A model generated the notes under the pieces. The model was not told the origin of the DNA. It searched no databases and was given only the letters and a program-made list of their open reading frames with translations. Positions 1 to 12,729 of a stretch of 64,000 nt of DNA are shown here, one piece after another. Source of the DNA: Histoplasma ohiense (lineage: Eukaryota > Ascomycota > Eurotiomycetes > Onygenales > Ajellomycetaceae); the NCBI GenBank assembly GCA_017607445.1, contig JAEVHH010000006.1:2604001-2668000 (forward strand). Reading direction: 5' to 3'. Each line of letters begins with the position of its first letter. Position 1 is the first letter of the stretch. A program made the translations under genes and the position numbers.

Positions 1-430
1 AAGCAATGAGCACAACTTCGACATACCAACTTGATGAGGCTTCATGAGTGACTGTTGAAACTGTTCCGGTCCTAGGATGGGATTCCGGAACATTGGATGT
101 GGCGGTGGTTGTAGCCGGATTGCCTGTTGCGCAGAACTGTGCGTACCATTTCTGCAGGGTAATTAGATCCGTCGGCGGACATACTGCGTCGCAGACTCTA
201 TTTGGAGAGCTGCGGAGGGCCCGCAGAAGAGTCGATTGGCAAAAACACAAGCTATAAGTGGCTTGATTTGTTACAGGTGCCGCTGGAGGGACGCAATTTG
301 CCTGTGCCTCGTGAAGAAGTGGACATGCAACAGCGCACCCAGGAAAGGCCGCCGAGCCGGTAGTCGGTATGAGAGATTGACATACCACCGATGTAAAAGC
401 GGCAGTGGAGGCGAAAAGGAACCTTCTCAT
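1..430 (-). CDS. CFEM-domain extracellular/membrane protein, N-terminal part (runs off left edge)
   Basis: Read on the minus strand from an ATG at 430 with no stop to the window edge (143 codons). Residues 1-18 form a signal peptide (MRRFLFASTAAF...VVCQ). Residues 30-100 then carry eight cysteines at 32, 36, 46, 62, 64, 80, 84 and 100. The spacing (PxCAxxC, C-x9-C, CxC, C-x15-C, C-x3-C, C-x15-C) fits the published CFEM pattern of fungal surface and haem-acquisition proteins. It differs in a long 15-residue loop before CxC that lacks the usual aspartate, the axial haem ligand in characterised CFEM proteins, so haem binding is doubtful. A Thr/Ser-rich stem follows (about 101-135). A possible donor GTATGT lies at 26-21 just after a Ser-Ser-Trp, where related fungal proteins enter a transmembrane segment; the rest lies outside the window. 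Adhesin or surface sensor roles are guesses. Confidence 0.8.
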   Translation of the reverse strand, partial: MRRFLFASTAAFTSVVCQSLIPTTGSAAFPGCAVACPLLHEAQANCVPPAAPVTNQATYSLCFCQSTLLRALRSSPNRVCDAVCPPTDLITLQKWYAQFCATGNPATTTATSNVPESHPRTGTVSTVTHEASSSWYVEVVLIA

Positions 431-3400
431 CACGGCGTACTTCCAGCTTCTTTTTAGAGAACAAAATACGCGGATAGCATTGGAGGAGAAACGAGTAGTT
501 AGTTCATTGCATCAATATTCGACTTCCTTGACCACATTGTTAGTGTCATCGTTTTCCGCAAATCCCCGGCGATATGTTGTGGAGGTCTCCAGGCAAGTGC
601 ATCACCCCCTGTAGATGGCAGTGAGCAGGCATGGCCATGGTGATTATTGTGGTTAGCAGGTAAGCGCCTTGATGTAACCAAAAACAAAGAATGGTTCAAG
701 CCGAGTCTTTCTTTGATCAAGCGCTTGATCCAATGGCTTTGAATTGGAAAATCAAGGGAGGGGGGGAAGGATAAACCAGAGCCTTCCTGCGTGCCTCTAC
801 TGCTATTTAGCCTACATTGAAATTTGACACATCGAACTAAAATGGCCAGGAATAAAAATATGGTGAACCAGGAAACAAGTGAGACATTTCAACTAGTTAC
901 AAGATTATATAAACCTTTAAAAGTCCTCGCACATGTGAGAAAGTTATGTAGTAAATCTGTTATAACTATATCAAGGCATCGTTTGCAGGCTCGATGCCTA
1001 ATACCTTGCTGTTCAGTTAGATAGCAAGATCTCAAGCTGACACCCGTAGTTAGTTACCTTATATTTTAGCGTGGTGGTTATAATTAAATTCAAAACAACC
1101 AACATGACAGACAAGCCTTCAAACTTCTAAAGGTTTACCGTCTAAGCTTCGAGCAACTGGAAGGACTTTTGTTACACACTGGAGCAGTACTACATAAACA
1201 TTTGTGGAGTATACCTTCAGACACGGGATTAGCTCCAATAGAAATATTAGTTGGCAGATCCCACGCTTAATGAGCTCTTACTGTTCCACGTCAGCATACT
1301 GATTATTTTACATAGTTCCTATCGTAATACCGAAATGCCGCAAACAGAGAAAAGGGGTTGATTAACTGCTTGCTAAAATTTTAATGTTTGCCAGTATAAT
1401 GGTACTAATTACTCCGTACACAGCATTAACATAGTACTATACACAGCCCGTGATAAGTAAAATGCAAAAACAGGAAACTGAGATTTTCAAATGACCCGCG
1501 AATGGAGATATTTGAGATTGCCTTTTGATTGTCCAGTGATAGCTATAGAATTCTGTAGTTGTTGGTATGGATACGCGTCCAGTCTCCATGGGAGGGTTAC
1601 AGATTTTCCGAGGTGGCTAATTCCCGGAAACTATCACGGACAGACATGTGGCTGTACACACTGTCCGTTCTGGCAGATGGTGTGATTATGCCAGGTGGAG
1701 AATCCTGTTTGCTGCTGTTGCATGCAATTCTCCGAGGTACGGTTGTCAAGACCATATGGTAGCCGATACACTGTGCTAAAACAAAGAAGGAGAGGGCCAG
1801 TGGTTTCTCGGTTGGAGATATAATAATAATATGAAGTGTGCATCCAGGATATGCTTGAGCCATAGATTTGCAACACGATGATGAGAAGGAGAATTGCTGT
1901 ATTTGCCAAATTCGACGGATGGAACGATGCGCGCTGCAGGAAGCGACGTCATGAAGGATGCGCGGGATTGATCTCTCTCTCCCTGCACTCGTAAATATTT
2001 TGGTAGGGTTCTGCCTTGCTTACTTGGGGTAGCGAAATTGAAACCGCCTCCTAAGTAGCTGCAGAGTCAAATAAACAGAAAAACCGCAGTAAGGCAGAAA
2101 AACGCCGCAGGTAATCGGCGTTGATCCCGGATGTACTGTACATGTACATCCCCAGAACTCGATGGCAACAGCGCCATGCCTGCCATCCCCTGAAGAGATT
2201 TCGTCGTAAAGACCAGTTGGAGCCGAAAACTCCGAATAGGATAGTCACGGACCGTTTTTGGACAAGTCCTGAGTTGGACTGAAACACGCATCGTATCAGT
2301 TGTATTGAGGTGCCATGTAATGGCAATTGGAAGACACCGATAAGAGTAACTAGCGGGCCTCAGCGACTCTACGGTATGTAACTGGACGGATATCAGCCGA
2401 AAAAAGCCAATGTAGGGTGGTGTGGCGTAGCTTCCCACAAGATGATGCGTTCCAGAAAAAAAGTGATGAAGAGATGGCATTGTGAAAGCTCATAGCCATC
2501 ATATACAAGCAGACGTTTTGAATGATTTAGTGCCCCGAAGCTTCGATATGAAATATCCATGTTGAAATCTGGGATGTTTTTGCAATTGGCGATCTGGAGG
2601 GAAATGGGAATCGTTCTCTATTTATCCCTATCTTGGAGTGAAAAATTCTTTTCGTATCCCGTTCGATTTTGTGTTCGGAGAGCAAAAACAATTGTGGAGA
2701 TGCCAGTTGACCAAGCTTCATTCTGAATCCTTCACGGCCTCCCTCTCTGGGGCGTCAAATCGCTTCTCGACGATAAACAATGATCCTTCTTTATCATCCA
2801 TCGTCTCGAGAGGATTCCATATTATTGCTCTGCATTGGCCAGGTCATCATCATATTCCTAGCCAAGCAGCTTATTTACGCTATTTAGAGGCTTGCTCGAG
2901 GATGTGAGCACTTGTCCAGAGAACCGCAAATGTCATGACAATGGAGTCGTTGTCCTCAAGAAGGCTTATTTAGCGGCGTTTTGCAATTGGTTTCGCAGCT
3001 GAACAATTCCAGACGCCATGCCATCCGAGCTGGCAAATGCGGTGCTTTTGTGGGTTCGAGGCTCGCCCAATGTTCAAAAGCAAGCACCTCTCCGTCCCTT
3101 TACTAGGAGCTGTCCAGGTACCCGGTCTCTGGGATCGTCCGCATCATCCTCCGCGCCCAACGCCAAACCTGGGCCAGGCCCCGACGTTGCGCGGAACCTG
3201 GCTGCGGAGCGGGTTCGATGTTAGTACCCAAGGCTTTCTCTCCGTTGGCCGAAGGGACGGTGAGCGAAGGCGGGCGGCGGGACCGGCTGCGGTACCACCA
3301 TCCACAGATCCATGGATGTCGAAAAGTGTACATCTGTACACATAGTAGAGGGCTGGCTTCTTTGGCTTCTTGATCTGGCCAATTCTTTCCTCGGTACTAT

Positions 3401-4860
3401 TTAGACTCTTAACCAATATCACAGTTGAATTCTAGAGTCTTCTGCGGTAAATACGGCAACACGATATGGGCGGAATGGGCGGAATGCCGGTATTCTGAAC
3501 GGCCAAACCTTGAAAACAAACATCTGTCAAAGACAACAGAACTCTGGCCGTTGCAGCTTTCCAAGGTTAACAACTGCGATCGTGCCACGTGGCGGGAGCG
3601 TTGAGCGCCCAAGGATAAATATACTAACCCTAACTAAGTCTTTTTGCTTTGGAGCAGCCAGGAAACGCTGAAGGAATGCTCCGCCCTTGATCTCAGTGAG
3701 AGTTCAAAAAGCAACGGCATTTTCCACACAACGGCCCCCTTTACTTTAGGGTAAAGACACCCTCCGCCATATATTACGTACTATATATATACATAGTTAT
3801 GAGGAGTAGCTTGGTACTTGATTTTCCATCAAGTAGCTAACCCATAAAAGAGAGACCGGAAGTTATGCCCAAAATATTTTCTCTGTGATTGCCAGAGAAT
3901 ATGTCGACTTGTTTGGCTTACAAGTCACTTTTCATACTAAATTAGCGGACTGGTACAAGGAGAACAATTGAACATCGTCTATCAAATCGAAGGGGTATCC
4001 GAATATAAACCGCTTATTTCTTATCGCCACCGACCGTTTTGAACATTGATGGGGTAGCATTGAGATTTCCTTTTCTTTTGGGACGACTGCCAGCTCGCAT
4101 GCGAATGTCATGTCCCGTCTTCTTCCACGGTTCATCCTATGGTCATCGGGTCATCAGAAACGCAACTTTCCAGTGACAGTGATACGGGAATTCCGTGATG
4201 TCTCCCGTCCCGCAAAGGGGACCCTGTTTTGATGGGTTAGCTCGCGCTTCCTGTGCGGAGTGCTGTGCTGTCCTTTTTCTTTCCCTTTTTCCCTTTACGG
4301 GTGTAACATGCTTTTCAGAAGTTTGGAGTTGGGTCCTTCGGCCCCCGTTGATGTCGCCGCCACGTGCGATATGATCCCCTTCCTTCAATATTAGCATTTC
4401 TTCTCCTTTATTCATGACCCGCAATAACAGCCATGGAACACACAAGGGATCAAGTCGGCCGGTGGGAGTGGGTCAACCGAATCTCTCACAATTTGGCGAA
4501 GCTCCAGCCGAGCCAACCAGGTCAAGGCAACATTGCGGGATAGATACAGGCTCTATTTTTCAAGTTTCGTATATCAAGGGACACAATTCCCGTTCCCGTC
4601 TCCGTTGTTTCGCTGTCGCCGTCTTTGTCGTTGTTCTCATTGTCCATCTCTGCAGTGGGAGCAACCATAGGGGGTATTGGCGTTTGACAGCACCCAGTTC
4701 CTTTTTGACACCGTGTGTGCCCTGTCCTGCCCCGTTGCCGCAGAGTACATTCTATTCCGCTGTTGTCTCATCACTCTCCGCTCCTGTGACTTGTCCCTCT
4801 TGCGCCTTGATCCGTCTTTGCGTTCTCATTCCCGACTGATCTGTGTACGGTCCTGTCATC
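431..4860. other. Gene-poor intergenic region
   Basis: About 4.4 kb, mostly AT-rich, with short open frames in all frames and none with a recognisable domain. A 137-codon minus-strand frame at 2067-2480 begins with ATG but shows no family. A GC-rich island lies near 3020-3350. The last 450 bases are pyrimidine-rich and probably form the promoter and 5' leader of the permease. A 12-bp palindrome TGTACATGTACA lies near 2136. Confidence 0.5.
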
Positions 4861-6848
4861 ATGAGGATGGTAGACCAAGAAAAAGGCTTCAAGGCAGAGC
4901 AGGTTCTGGTTGCCCCTGCGCCGGCTTACTTAGAAGATACTGGGAGCCAAGTACTTGGGACTTCTGAAACCCAGCATGAGTTGGGTTTCTGGACACGCAT
5001 GGGGTGCACTCCCGAGTCATTCAAAAGAAGAACACTCGCGGACAAACATAACCACTTAAACCAGACGCTGACGAGCCGGCATCTGCAGATGATTGCAATT
5101 GGTGGCGGTATCGGGGCCGGTTTGTTCGTGGGCTCAGGTGGTTCACTAAGCAATGGTGGGCCTGCAACGGTGCTAATTGACTTTGCAATTGTTGGCGTGG
5201 TAAGTGGTCAATCTCCCATAGGGTTAGAGGCATGATCATAGCAAACGCAACTATGATCACCAACATCAACAACAAGAGATAATATGCAAAACAATAATGA
5301 CACGCGTTCGTTTCAGATGATCTTTAACGTCGTCTATGCTCTTGGTGAACTTGCTGTCACGTTTCCAGTCTCTGGTGGTTTCTATACGTATTCAACCCGT
5401 TTTATTGACCCTTCCTGGGGTTTCGCCATGGGATGGAACTATGTTTTCCAATGGGCTATAGTCTTGCCGATTGAACTCACAGTTGCGGCCATAGTAATCG
5501 GGTATTGGGACATGGACACAAACATCGGTGTTTGGATCACAGTTTTCCTGGTGGCCATCGTTGCCATCAATATCTTCGGCGTCCTTGGCTACGGCGAGGA
5601 GGAATTCTGGAGCAGCAGCCTAAAGCTTGCGGCCGTTGTCATTTTCATGATTATCGCGCTTGTGTGTGTCCTTGGTGGTGGGCCCAAAAATGGTATGTAT
5701 TCCGAGTATTGGGGTGCCAGGTTCTGGTACCACCCTGGCGCATTCCGGAACGGATTTAAGGGCTTCTGCTCCGTCTTCGTCACTGCAGCGTTTGCCTTTT
5801 CTGGGACGGAATTGGTCGGTCTCGCTGCCGCCGAATCCAAAACCCCTGTCCAATCCCTGCCCTCCGCGGTGAAACAAATCTTCTGGCGCATCAGCTTGTT
5901 CTATATCCTTGCTCTCTTTTTTGTTGGCCTTCTTGTGCCCTACGATGATACGCGGTTGCTCGGGAGTGGTTATATCAATGTCAAAGCTTCTCCGTTCGTC
6001 ATCGTCGCCAAGAACGCCGGGCTCATAGGATTTGACCATTTTATGAATGTCGTCATCTTAGTTTCCGTTCTCTCTATCGGAAATTCAAGTGTGTATGGTG
6101 GTTCCCGGACGTTAACTGCCCTGGCGGAGCAGGGATATGCGCCCAGAATGTTTTCGTATGTTGACCGTGCTGGGAGGCCGTTGGTGTCAACAGCTACAAT
6201 CATTCTCTTGGGCAGCTTAGCGTATATCAATTTATCTGCCTCAGGAGAGGATATCTTTGATTGGCTACTTGCGCTCTCTGGCCTTTCCGCACTCTTCACC
6301 TGGGGAAGCGTGAGTTCATATTTTATTCGTTGCTGTATTTATATTATATATGATTTGTTGCTAATCGCACTTAGATTTGCTTCGCCCACATCCGCTTCCG
6401 CGCTGCGTGGGCTTATCGTGGTCACACCGTCACCGAGCTCCCCTTCACTGCCGCCTTCGGAGTTTATGGGTCATGGCTGGGTCTAACTCTTGTTGTAATT
6501 ATTCTTGCTGCACAGGTTTGTTGACTTGGCGGGCCCCGCCCGACGCATGGCATCCCTCGTGTTGATTGTCAGGGGGGATATCTCACTAACGCGGGGAATT
6601 ACTTCTAGTTATATGTCGCCGTTGTTGATATGGATGCCGAGACCTTCTTCAAGTCTTACCTTGCTGCACCTATTGTCATGTTTTTCTGGGTCTGTGGTTA
6701 CTTATGGAAGGGTCAGGGTTGGCTCAAACTTAGCCAGATTGATGTTGATTCCGGCCGCCGAGAGATTGACTGGGAAGCGCACAACCGTAAGCTGGAGGAG
6801 AGGCGCAACTCCCCTCTTTGGAAACGTGTTTGCTGGAAACTTTTCTAA
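4861..6848 (+). CDS. Amino-acid permease (AAP/APC family), plasma membrane
   Basis: Predicted exons 4861-5199, 5317-6309, 6375-6515 and 6609-6848 join in phase to 570 residues, the usual size of fungal amino-acid/H+ symporters. The cytosolic N-terminus ends at the family motif IGGGIGAGLFVGSG (about residue 79), the substrate-binding loop of TM1. Next come the TM3 signature YALGELAVTFPVSGGFYTYS, DPSWGFAMGWNY, the TM6 motif FAFSGTELVGLAAAES, and twelve hydrophobic segments in all. The C-terminal tail has the common ..WLKLSQIDVDSGRREIDWE.. fungal signature. The 93-nt third intron has donor GTTTGT and is needed to join AAQ to LYVAV. The ATG at 4861 is the first in frame; a second lies two codons later. 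Substrate cannot be told from sequence. The gene has no partner nearby. Confidence 0.93.
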
Positions 6849-7583
6849 AACTAGTTCAAGCTATCGGTCATATGTGTGCATGGCGTGGTCTCTGTTCTCA
6901 TTTTCTGAATCCCATAAGGTAGTCAATGAGAATTTCTTAGAATTGCTTGTTATATTCACCATGGATGTGGGTATTCGATTCCCCTTTCAGTTGAATAGCA
7001 TCTAAAGAGACAACTTCTGTGGCGAAAGTAATAGCCCTCAGGGGACGCTGCTATCCAGACTTCTACAGTACGTGTACAGCAGCACATGTGCATACGTTCA
7101 AATATTGTGGTAGATTTATCTTCACATTCTTTCTGGTAATAATTTTCTCTTCTACCTGTACCACTTCGCCTTATGTCACTGACGGAACTAACTCAACAAA
7201 CAAGTGAACTGCAAAGTAGGGAGGCAAAAAGGACGTAAATGTCCAGGTTTGGGTTCGGCATGATGGCAATGATACAGTCCGCTGCAATTGTGCCATTGCC
7301 ATGTGAGTCGTAAGGAATTCAGGTGAGCCATATGCATGGATGGCGTTTGACGCATGGCCGCAGTGCATATAGTATTCAGCATGATTATTTTGTTCTGGTC
7401 TGCCCATGCTCTACCCCGTTCATGTCGCTTCGTAGTTGTATAGAACGGGGCCCATCCTTATGCTCACTCCCTGTCAATGTCCAACGAAGACATCACTGGC
7501 TATTTCCCGGTTATCGCGGATTGTCCCTGTCTCGCCTGGATTGGACCTCCTATACGAAGCATACTCTACATTTCCAAGGATTG

Positions 7584-7630
<47 letters not shown>

Positions 7631-9139
7631 CACCCGACTATATGGGACAAGCCTCGAGGAGATTTCCCAGTCATTGCCGGATCAAGAGTTCCATCAAAGA
7701 AACCAGCACACCTTCAATGTGGATATGCCTGTCGCTCAGATGTCAAGACTATGTCTCCGAGTATCTCTGATCTACGACATTGCCAAAGGGTTAATTATAT
7801 AACTTATATACGGTGGCTGCCACAACATAGTTTAGTATGATGTTTTACCAAATGACCCAAGGACCAACCTCTTGTATATAACCACTTAATGCACTGCTTA
7901 TTACCACGAATTTTCGGTTGAGAACAAATCTAGATTATCAGTTTCAATGCTGAGCTGGCATTATCGGGTAACTATTAGTCATTTTCTCACAGAATACTAG
8001 TAATTGCCATCAATCAATAGTACTCAAGGTCCGTTTGCATCGGCCGTAACTGTTGTCCAGAAATATTTTATTTCTTCTTCCTTTTGTTGTCTCCTTAATC
8101 CGTCGAATGTGGTCGAGAAAACCTCGGTTTAATTACAATGGCCATCTATCGATTCGGATGAAGAGGTTGGTCATTAAACTTCTAGACGAAGGGTATATAT
8201 GGCGGAAGATCGGATTGGGTGGGGAAATCAACCGATATATCGGATTGCAATAGCCCGCGTGCGACAAATTGAGGTTACATCCAGGACGTCATGGCCCGTG
8301 CTTCCAGCGGACAGGAAATGTGGCAGATTAATGTGGAAACTCACATCTGTTATTGAGAATATGTATCTTCGTCTTGAGTTCTCTTCGCCTGGTATCCCGA
8401 ACCATGGCCAAGGTCGGAGGAAACAATAGTATACTGTACGGTTCAACAGCATCCGAGTAACATTTGAGAGCTGTGTGGAGGTCCGCACACACATTGTGCA
8501 TGGTTCGTAACATGCAAACAATGATTTATGGAACCTTTCGCATTCATCCAAGGTGCGTTCTTAGACCGAACCTTGCTGTATCGGTCAGAGAAATGAGCGG
8601 TGGACAACGAATATATATGAAGCTTGATCAAAGAGGTCGCCCGGCATCAATAATTAAGTGGTGATCAGTGGCTTCTATTTGCTCATTAGTTACCAAACTT
8701 AAATTAATAGATAGATGCTCAGATCCTCTCGGTGAAAACTCGACTTGCATTAACCGGTACCATACGGTGTTGTACAATGTGCTGTAAGCCACCAAACCCG
8801 AAATTCTCGAGAGGACATATATAACTGCCAATCAAGTGGTATTTGCCATCGCTTGCGAAAACCAGAATCCGAAGTTGATTTGACATTTTCAGAGTCTTCA
8901 ATGTCAATCAATTGAAGGAACAATGGACGCTGCTGAAACTTGGTATTATGGAGCGCATCATCGTTCATTTATCCCATTAAAAGAATAGCCAGCAACAATA
9001 CCAACAATTTGCAAATACGAACATGTCGGGAAAGCATTGTTTTCAGACAGCTGTCCTGGGCGTCTTCAAATGTTGATGTGAGTTAGAAGAATACATTGAA
9101 ATATTCCAACGCTCTCACCAGGGGTCCGTTCTGCGCAGT
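6849..9139. other. AT-rich intergenic region
   Basis: About 2.3 kb between the permease and the first P450. It holds a long (AC)n microsatellite and otherwise only short frames without domains. I see no gene here. Confidence 0.5.
7587..7629. repeat. (AC)n dinucleotide microsatellite
   Basis: About 21 uninterrupted AC units. It creates His-Thr and Val-Cys runs in spurious open frames on both strands, which should not be taken as coding. Confidence 0.98.
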
Positions 9140-11144
9140 ATGTACGCAGGGTATTCTCACTTATTGCACAGCATGTTTGAATGCTATCCCAGGGGATATG
9201 GTTGCGGGCTAGCAGTGACCATGCTGAACGAAGCGGGTCATTTAACCTTTACTCAAGGTGTTCTTGTTTCAATATGTTCATTTTTCATAATTTACCTTAC
9301 CGGTGGTGTGATATATAGGTTATATCTTTCCCCATTGGCAAAGTTCCCAGGGCCGAAGTTAGCAGCCGCGACTCTATGGTATGAATTTTATTATGATGCT
9401 GTTCGCAGGGGCCGATACACGTTCAAGATTAAGGAGCTACATCAAAAATATGGTCAGTTTATCCTCCTCTAGCAACTCTCAGAAGACGGAGGGAAGCCTA
9501 ACTTGTCTATCTCCCCAGGGCCAATTGTCCGGATTAGCCCATACGAATTACATATAGATGATCCTGACTATTACCGTGTGCTATATTCGTATAGCTCTCC
9601 GCGGGATAAGTACCCATATTATCTGAAACCATTCGGATTTCCGCTATCCGCCTTTGGAACGGAGAATCACTACCAACACCGTCGTCGTAGAGGTGCATTG
9701 AACCCATTGTTTTGTAATAGAAAAGTTGCACAACGTGAAGGTCTTGTCCATCAGCTTGTCCACAGACTTTGCGAATACTTGGAGCAATTCCGGGTCACTG
9801 GCAAGACAGTGTCACTGTCGCTTGGGTATACATGTTTGGCGACGGACCTAATCGTTTCATACGTGCTAGATGAAAACCAACAGTGGCTTGACGCGCCTGA
9901 GTGGCTTCCACATTGGAGGTGGGCGTTGCGAACTTTATCAGAAATGGTGATGGTATCTAGGCAGGTCACCTGGTTACTTGAAATTTTAAAACACTTCCCT
10001 CGAGCCTGGGTAGCCTCCTCGAACCCTGGTCTGGGCTTGTTTTTTGAACTGGAAGAACGATTTCGTCGTAAGATTGATGAAATACAAATAGACAGAGGCA
10101 GAATCTCTCAGCGTGCGGAAACGGAAATATCAAAGGGATACACGTTGATCGACCAAATCCTTGATTCTAATTTGGAAGTTGAAGAGAAAACTCCTGAGCG
10201 AATTCTCCAAGAAATCCGATCTACAACAACTGCGGGGATTGAAACAACGTCAAACGCGCTAACTGTCATAACATACCATCTTCTCGACAATCCAGACAAG
10301 CTCCAAAAACTTCAAAACGAGCTTTCCATTTTGGAAGACGGTGGCAATTCTGAGCAGCAAGTCCACGAGCTGGGAAAACTTCCATACCTGGTTTGTCTCC
10401 TGATGTACGGAACCCAGATTGACAGAAGGTTAACTAACTCTTCGGTGTTAGACTTCGGTCATCCTTGAGGGATTGCGGTAATGTTGGCCAGTGGAAAATG
10501 ATGTAAAGGATGCCATACTGAAACTTGACTCCTAGGTTGTCGTACGGAGTAAGCACACGGCTGCAACGGAAGTCGCCTGAGCAAGCAATTCAGTACAAAA
10601 ATTACTGTATTCCTCCAGGAGTAAGTAGACGGTGGACCAACTATCTTATTATTATTTGAACATCGACAAGACGGACCTTGCTCATGAGCACTTTCTTGCA
10701 ATTGACAGACTCCCGTTGGAATGACATCGGTTCTCATGCACCACAATGAAGCCATCTTCCCAGACTCATGCAAGTTTGTTCCAGAGCGCTGGCTAGACCT
10801 GCAGGAACGAAAGCGACTTGAGAGATACCTGGTGTCCTTCGGGAAGGGTTCTCGGCGATGCGTTGGGCAACGGTTAGTTTTAACTCTTTTCCCAGAACGG
10901 AGCTGGTTTATGGCTCAAGCCAGTTTTAATCAGCAAACTCACCAATCTGATGCTTGCTCTACCATTTAACAGTCTAGCGGAGACGACACTGCTTATCGCA
11001 ATTGCTACTATTTTCAGGAAGTTTGAACTTCAGCTGTGGGGTACACTAAAGAACGATATTGAGATTAGCCATGACCTTTTTGTCCCAAGGCCAAAGAACA
11101 CGAAATCGATTGGTTTACAAGTCCGGGTCTTGAAGAAGTACTAG
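9140..11144 (+). CDS. Cytochrome P450 monooxygenase 1 (trichodiene-oxygenase-like group)
   Basis: Exons 9140-9452, 9519-10390, 10452-10477, 10536-10620, 10709-10872 and 10973-11144 give 543 residues in phase. An N-terminal membrane anchor (about 36-56) is followed by the hinge LSPLAKFPGPK. Then come the I-helix oxygen-binding motif AGIETT (about 343), the K-helix E-G-L-R (about 400), the PERWLD segment and the haem loop FGKGSRRCVG with cysteine near 482. All catalytic landmarks are present, so the gene looks functional. Overall pattern (PIVRISPYELHIDDP near the N-terminus) resembles the CYP58/trichodiene-oxygenase-like E-class group; this placement is from memory. The 26-nt exon carrying E-G-L-R is easily missed. 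ER membrane, NADPH-P450 reductase dependent. Substrate unknown. An alternative start is the methionine at 9221. Confidence 0.9.
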
Positions 11145-12729
11145 CAACATGGATTCCAGGGTCCTTTTGTATGTATGATGTCTGAGCATGTCCAATGGAA
11201 AGGGGCACAGGGTCATGTGATTGCGAGCAACCTCATACTGGGCCAACTTCCGTACCTTCATCACATTTCTGCTGAATATGTTAAGAGTTAATTCCCAAAT
11301 CGGTTGTTTTGTGCTTCAGTATTCGTTTAAAAAATGAGAACTTACATTGTCAAAGCAGTGGAATTGCTTGGAAGTAAGATGCTAAGTTTTCGGTGAAGTC
11401 CTCACTTCATGAGCGTATATTTACTAGTTAGAAGGGATAATCATGCTCTCCCATTGACATCGGGGTAGCCATCCATGGGCAATATGCCATTAGCTTTATT
11501 AGGCTAGTTTGGTTTAAATGGCACCGGCTTCTTTTTGAACTTCCACGAACTTTAAGAACATGGTCCATAGCAAGCTTGCTTCCAAGTTGCTTGGAACACA
11601 GTTACTGCTTAGGGTGCCATTCTCGTGAATAATCATTAATACTCATTGCGGGGTGACATGGCTACACATCAGAAGTATCTCGATAGCCTCTTATTTGGCC
11701 TTGGTACCCATAGCTCCAATATTATTCTTGAGAACCAAACTGAATGCGGACACAAATCCGCCGCTACTTCTTTGACTAATTCACATTGTCTGTTGGGCAC
11801 TGGTTGCCCAGGATGCCCACTCCAACGCACGTGATTACCCCTATATACCCGTGGACCTAGGCAGTTCCAAGGTGAGCTAGCCATCACTCAATGAACAGAT
11901 TAACCATCCCACATTGTCAACCCTTGTCGAAGGTTTTTTGCCCTGACGCTGGGCCATTCAGGTTTCAACATTGTCGGATTTAATATTCATTCGGGTAATT
12001 CTGACCTCGGTAAATATACCCGGCGGTGATATCGTAGTTTGTCACAACCCTCAAGGGTCTGTCAACTGCAGTTTGTCTGTTGACTACGGCGTACAGTTTG
12101 CTTTTCAGGGATATTTGACGCCTAAAAGATTAATATATTTATTTAGACGAACCCTGTGCCGGAAATGAAGCCCGATCTTTACTAGAGACCCAAGTCTAGT
12201 TCCAGAACGCATTCCGCATCCCCGTCAACTTCCGCCGAGTATATGGTAGGAATTGATTCGATTTGATTCTATTTCAAAGGGCGAGTTTTCGCAAGGTATC
12301 TGCCGATCATATTGATATTTCCCTGTTGATTTTCCCTAGCATCTATATGGCTTCTAAAAACATGGATGTACCCACATGTTTCTTCCCCTGTTGTGTGTGG
12401 GCTATGGTCGATGTCACAACATCTTCCTCTCCACACGCCTTGCTATTTCTGATTTCCCATACCCATTTCCATTTGACGGCCTTTAATATGTCATATGGAA
12501 TACTTGGCCAGCAGAGTGTTTTGACAAAAGAGCATTGGTTAATCGGCCCAGTGGGGTGAAAACATCCAGGGTCTGGAAGGACTGGACCGTTAGATCAATA
12601 ACTAAAACTCAAGAATCGCACCTTTTACATTTTTCTTGCGTCCATTCCAGAGAATTTTTTTTTTTTTATATCCTTGACAGAACAGGCCACTCAAGTTTCA
12701 TCGATCCCACTTTGGAGACTGTCGTGCGG
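11145..12729. other. Intergenic region between the two P450 genes
   Basis: About 1.6 kb, AT-rich. I see no coding frame with family features. Probably the 3' region of P450 1 and promoter of P450 2. Confidence 0.5.

Noticed and set aside
2067..2480. 137-codon minus-strand ORF with ATG
   Set aside because: No domain, low-complexity mix of residues and AT-rich surroundings; could be chance.
3018..3422. Overlapping GC-rich ORFs on both strands
   Set aside because: Several frames are open at once because of GC-rich composition; none has a recognisable motif.
7323..7840. Two plus-strand ORFs and one minus-strand ORF with His-Thr or Val-Cys runs
   Set aside because: The runs are the (AC)n microsatellite translated; the flanks have no similarity to proteins.
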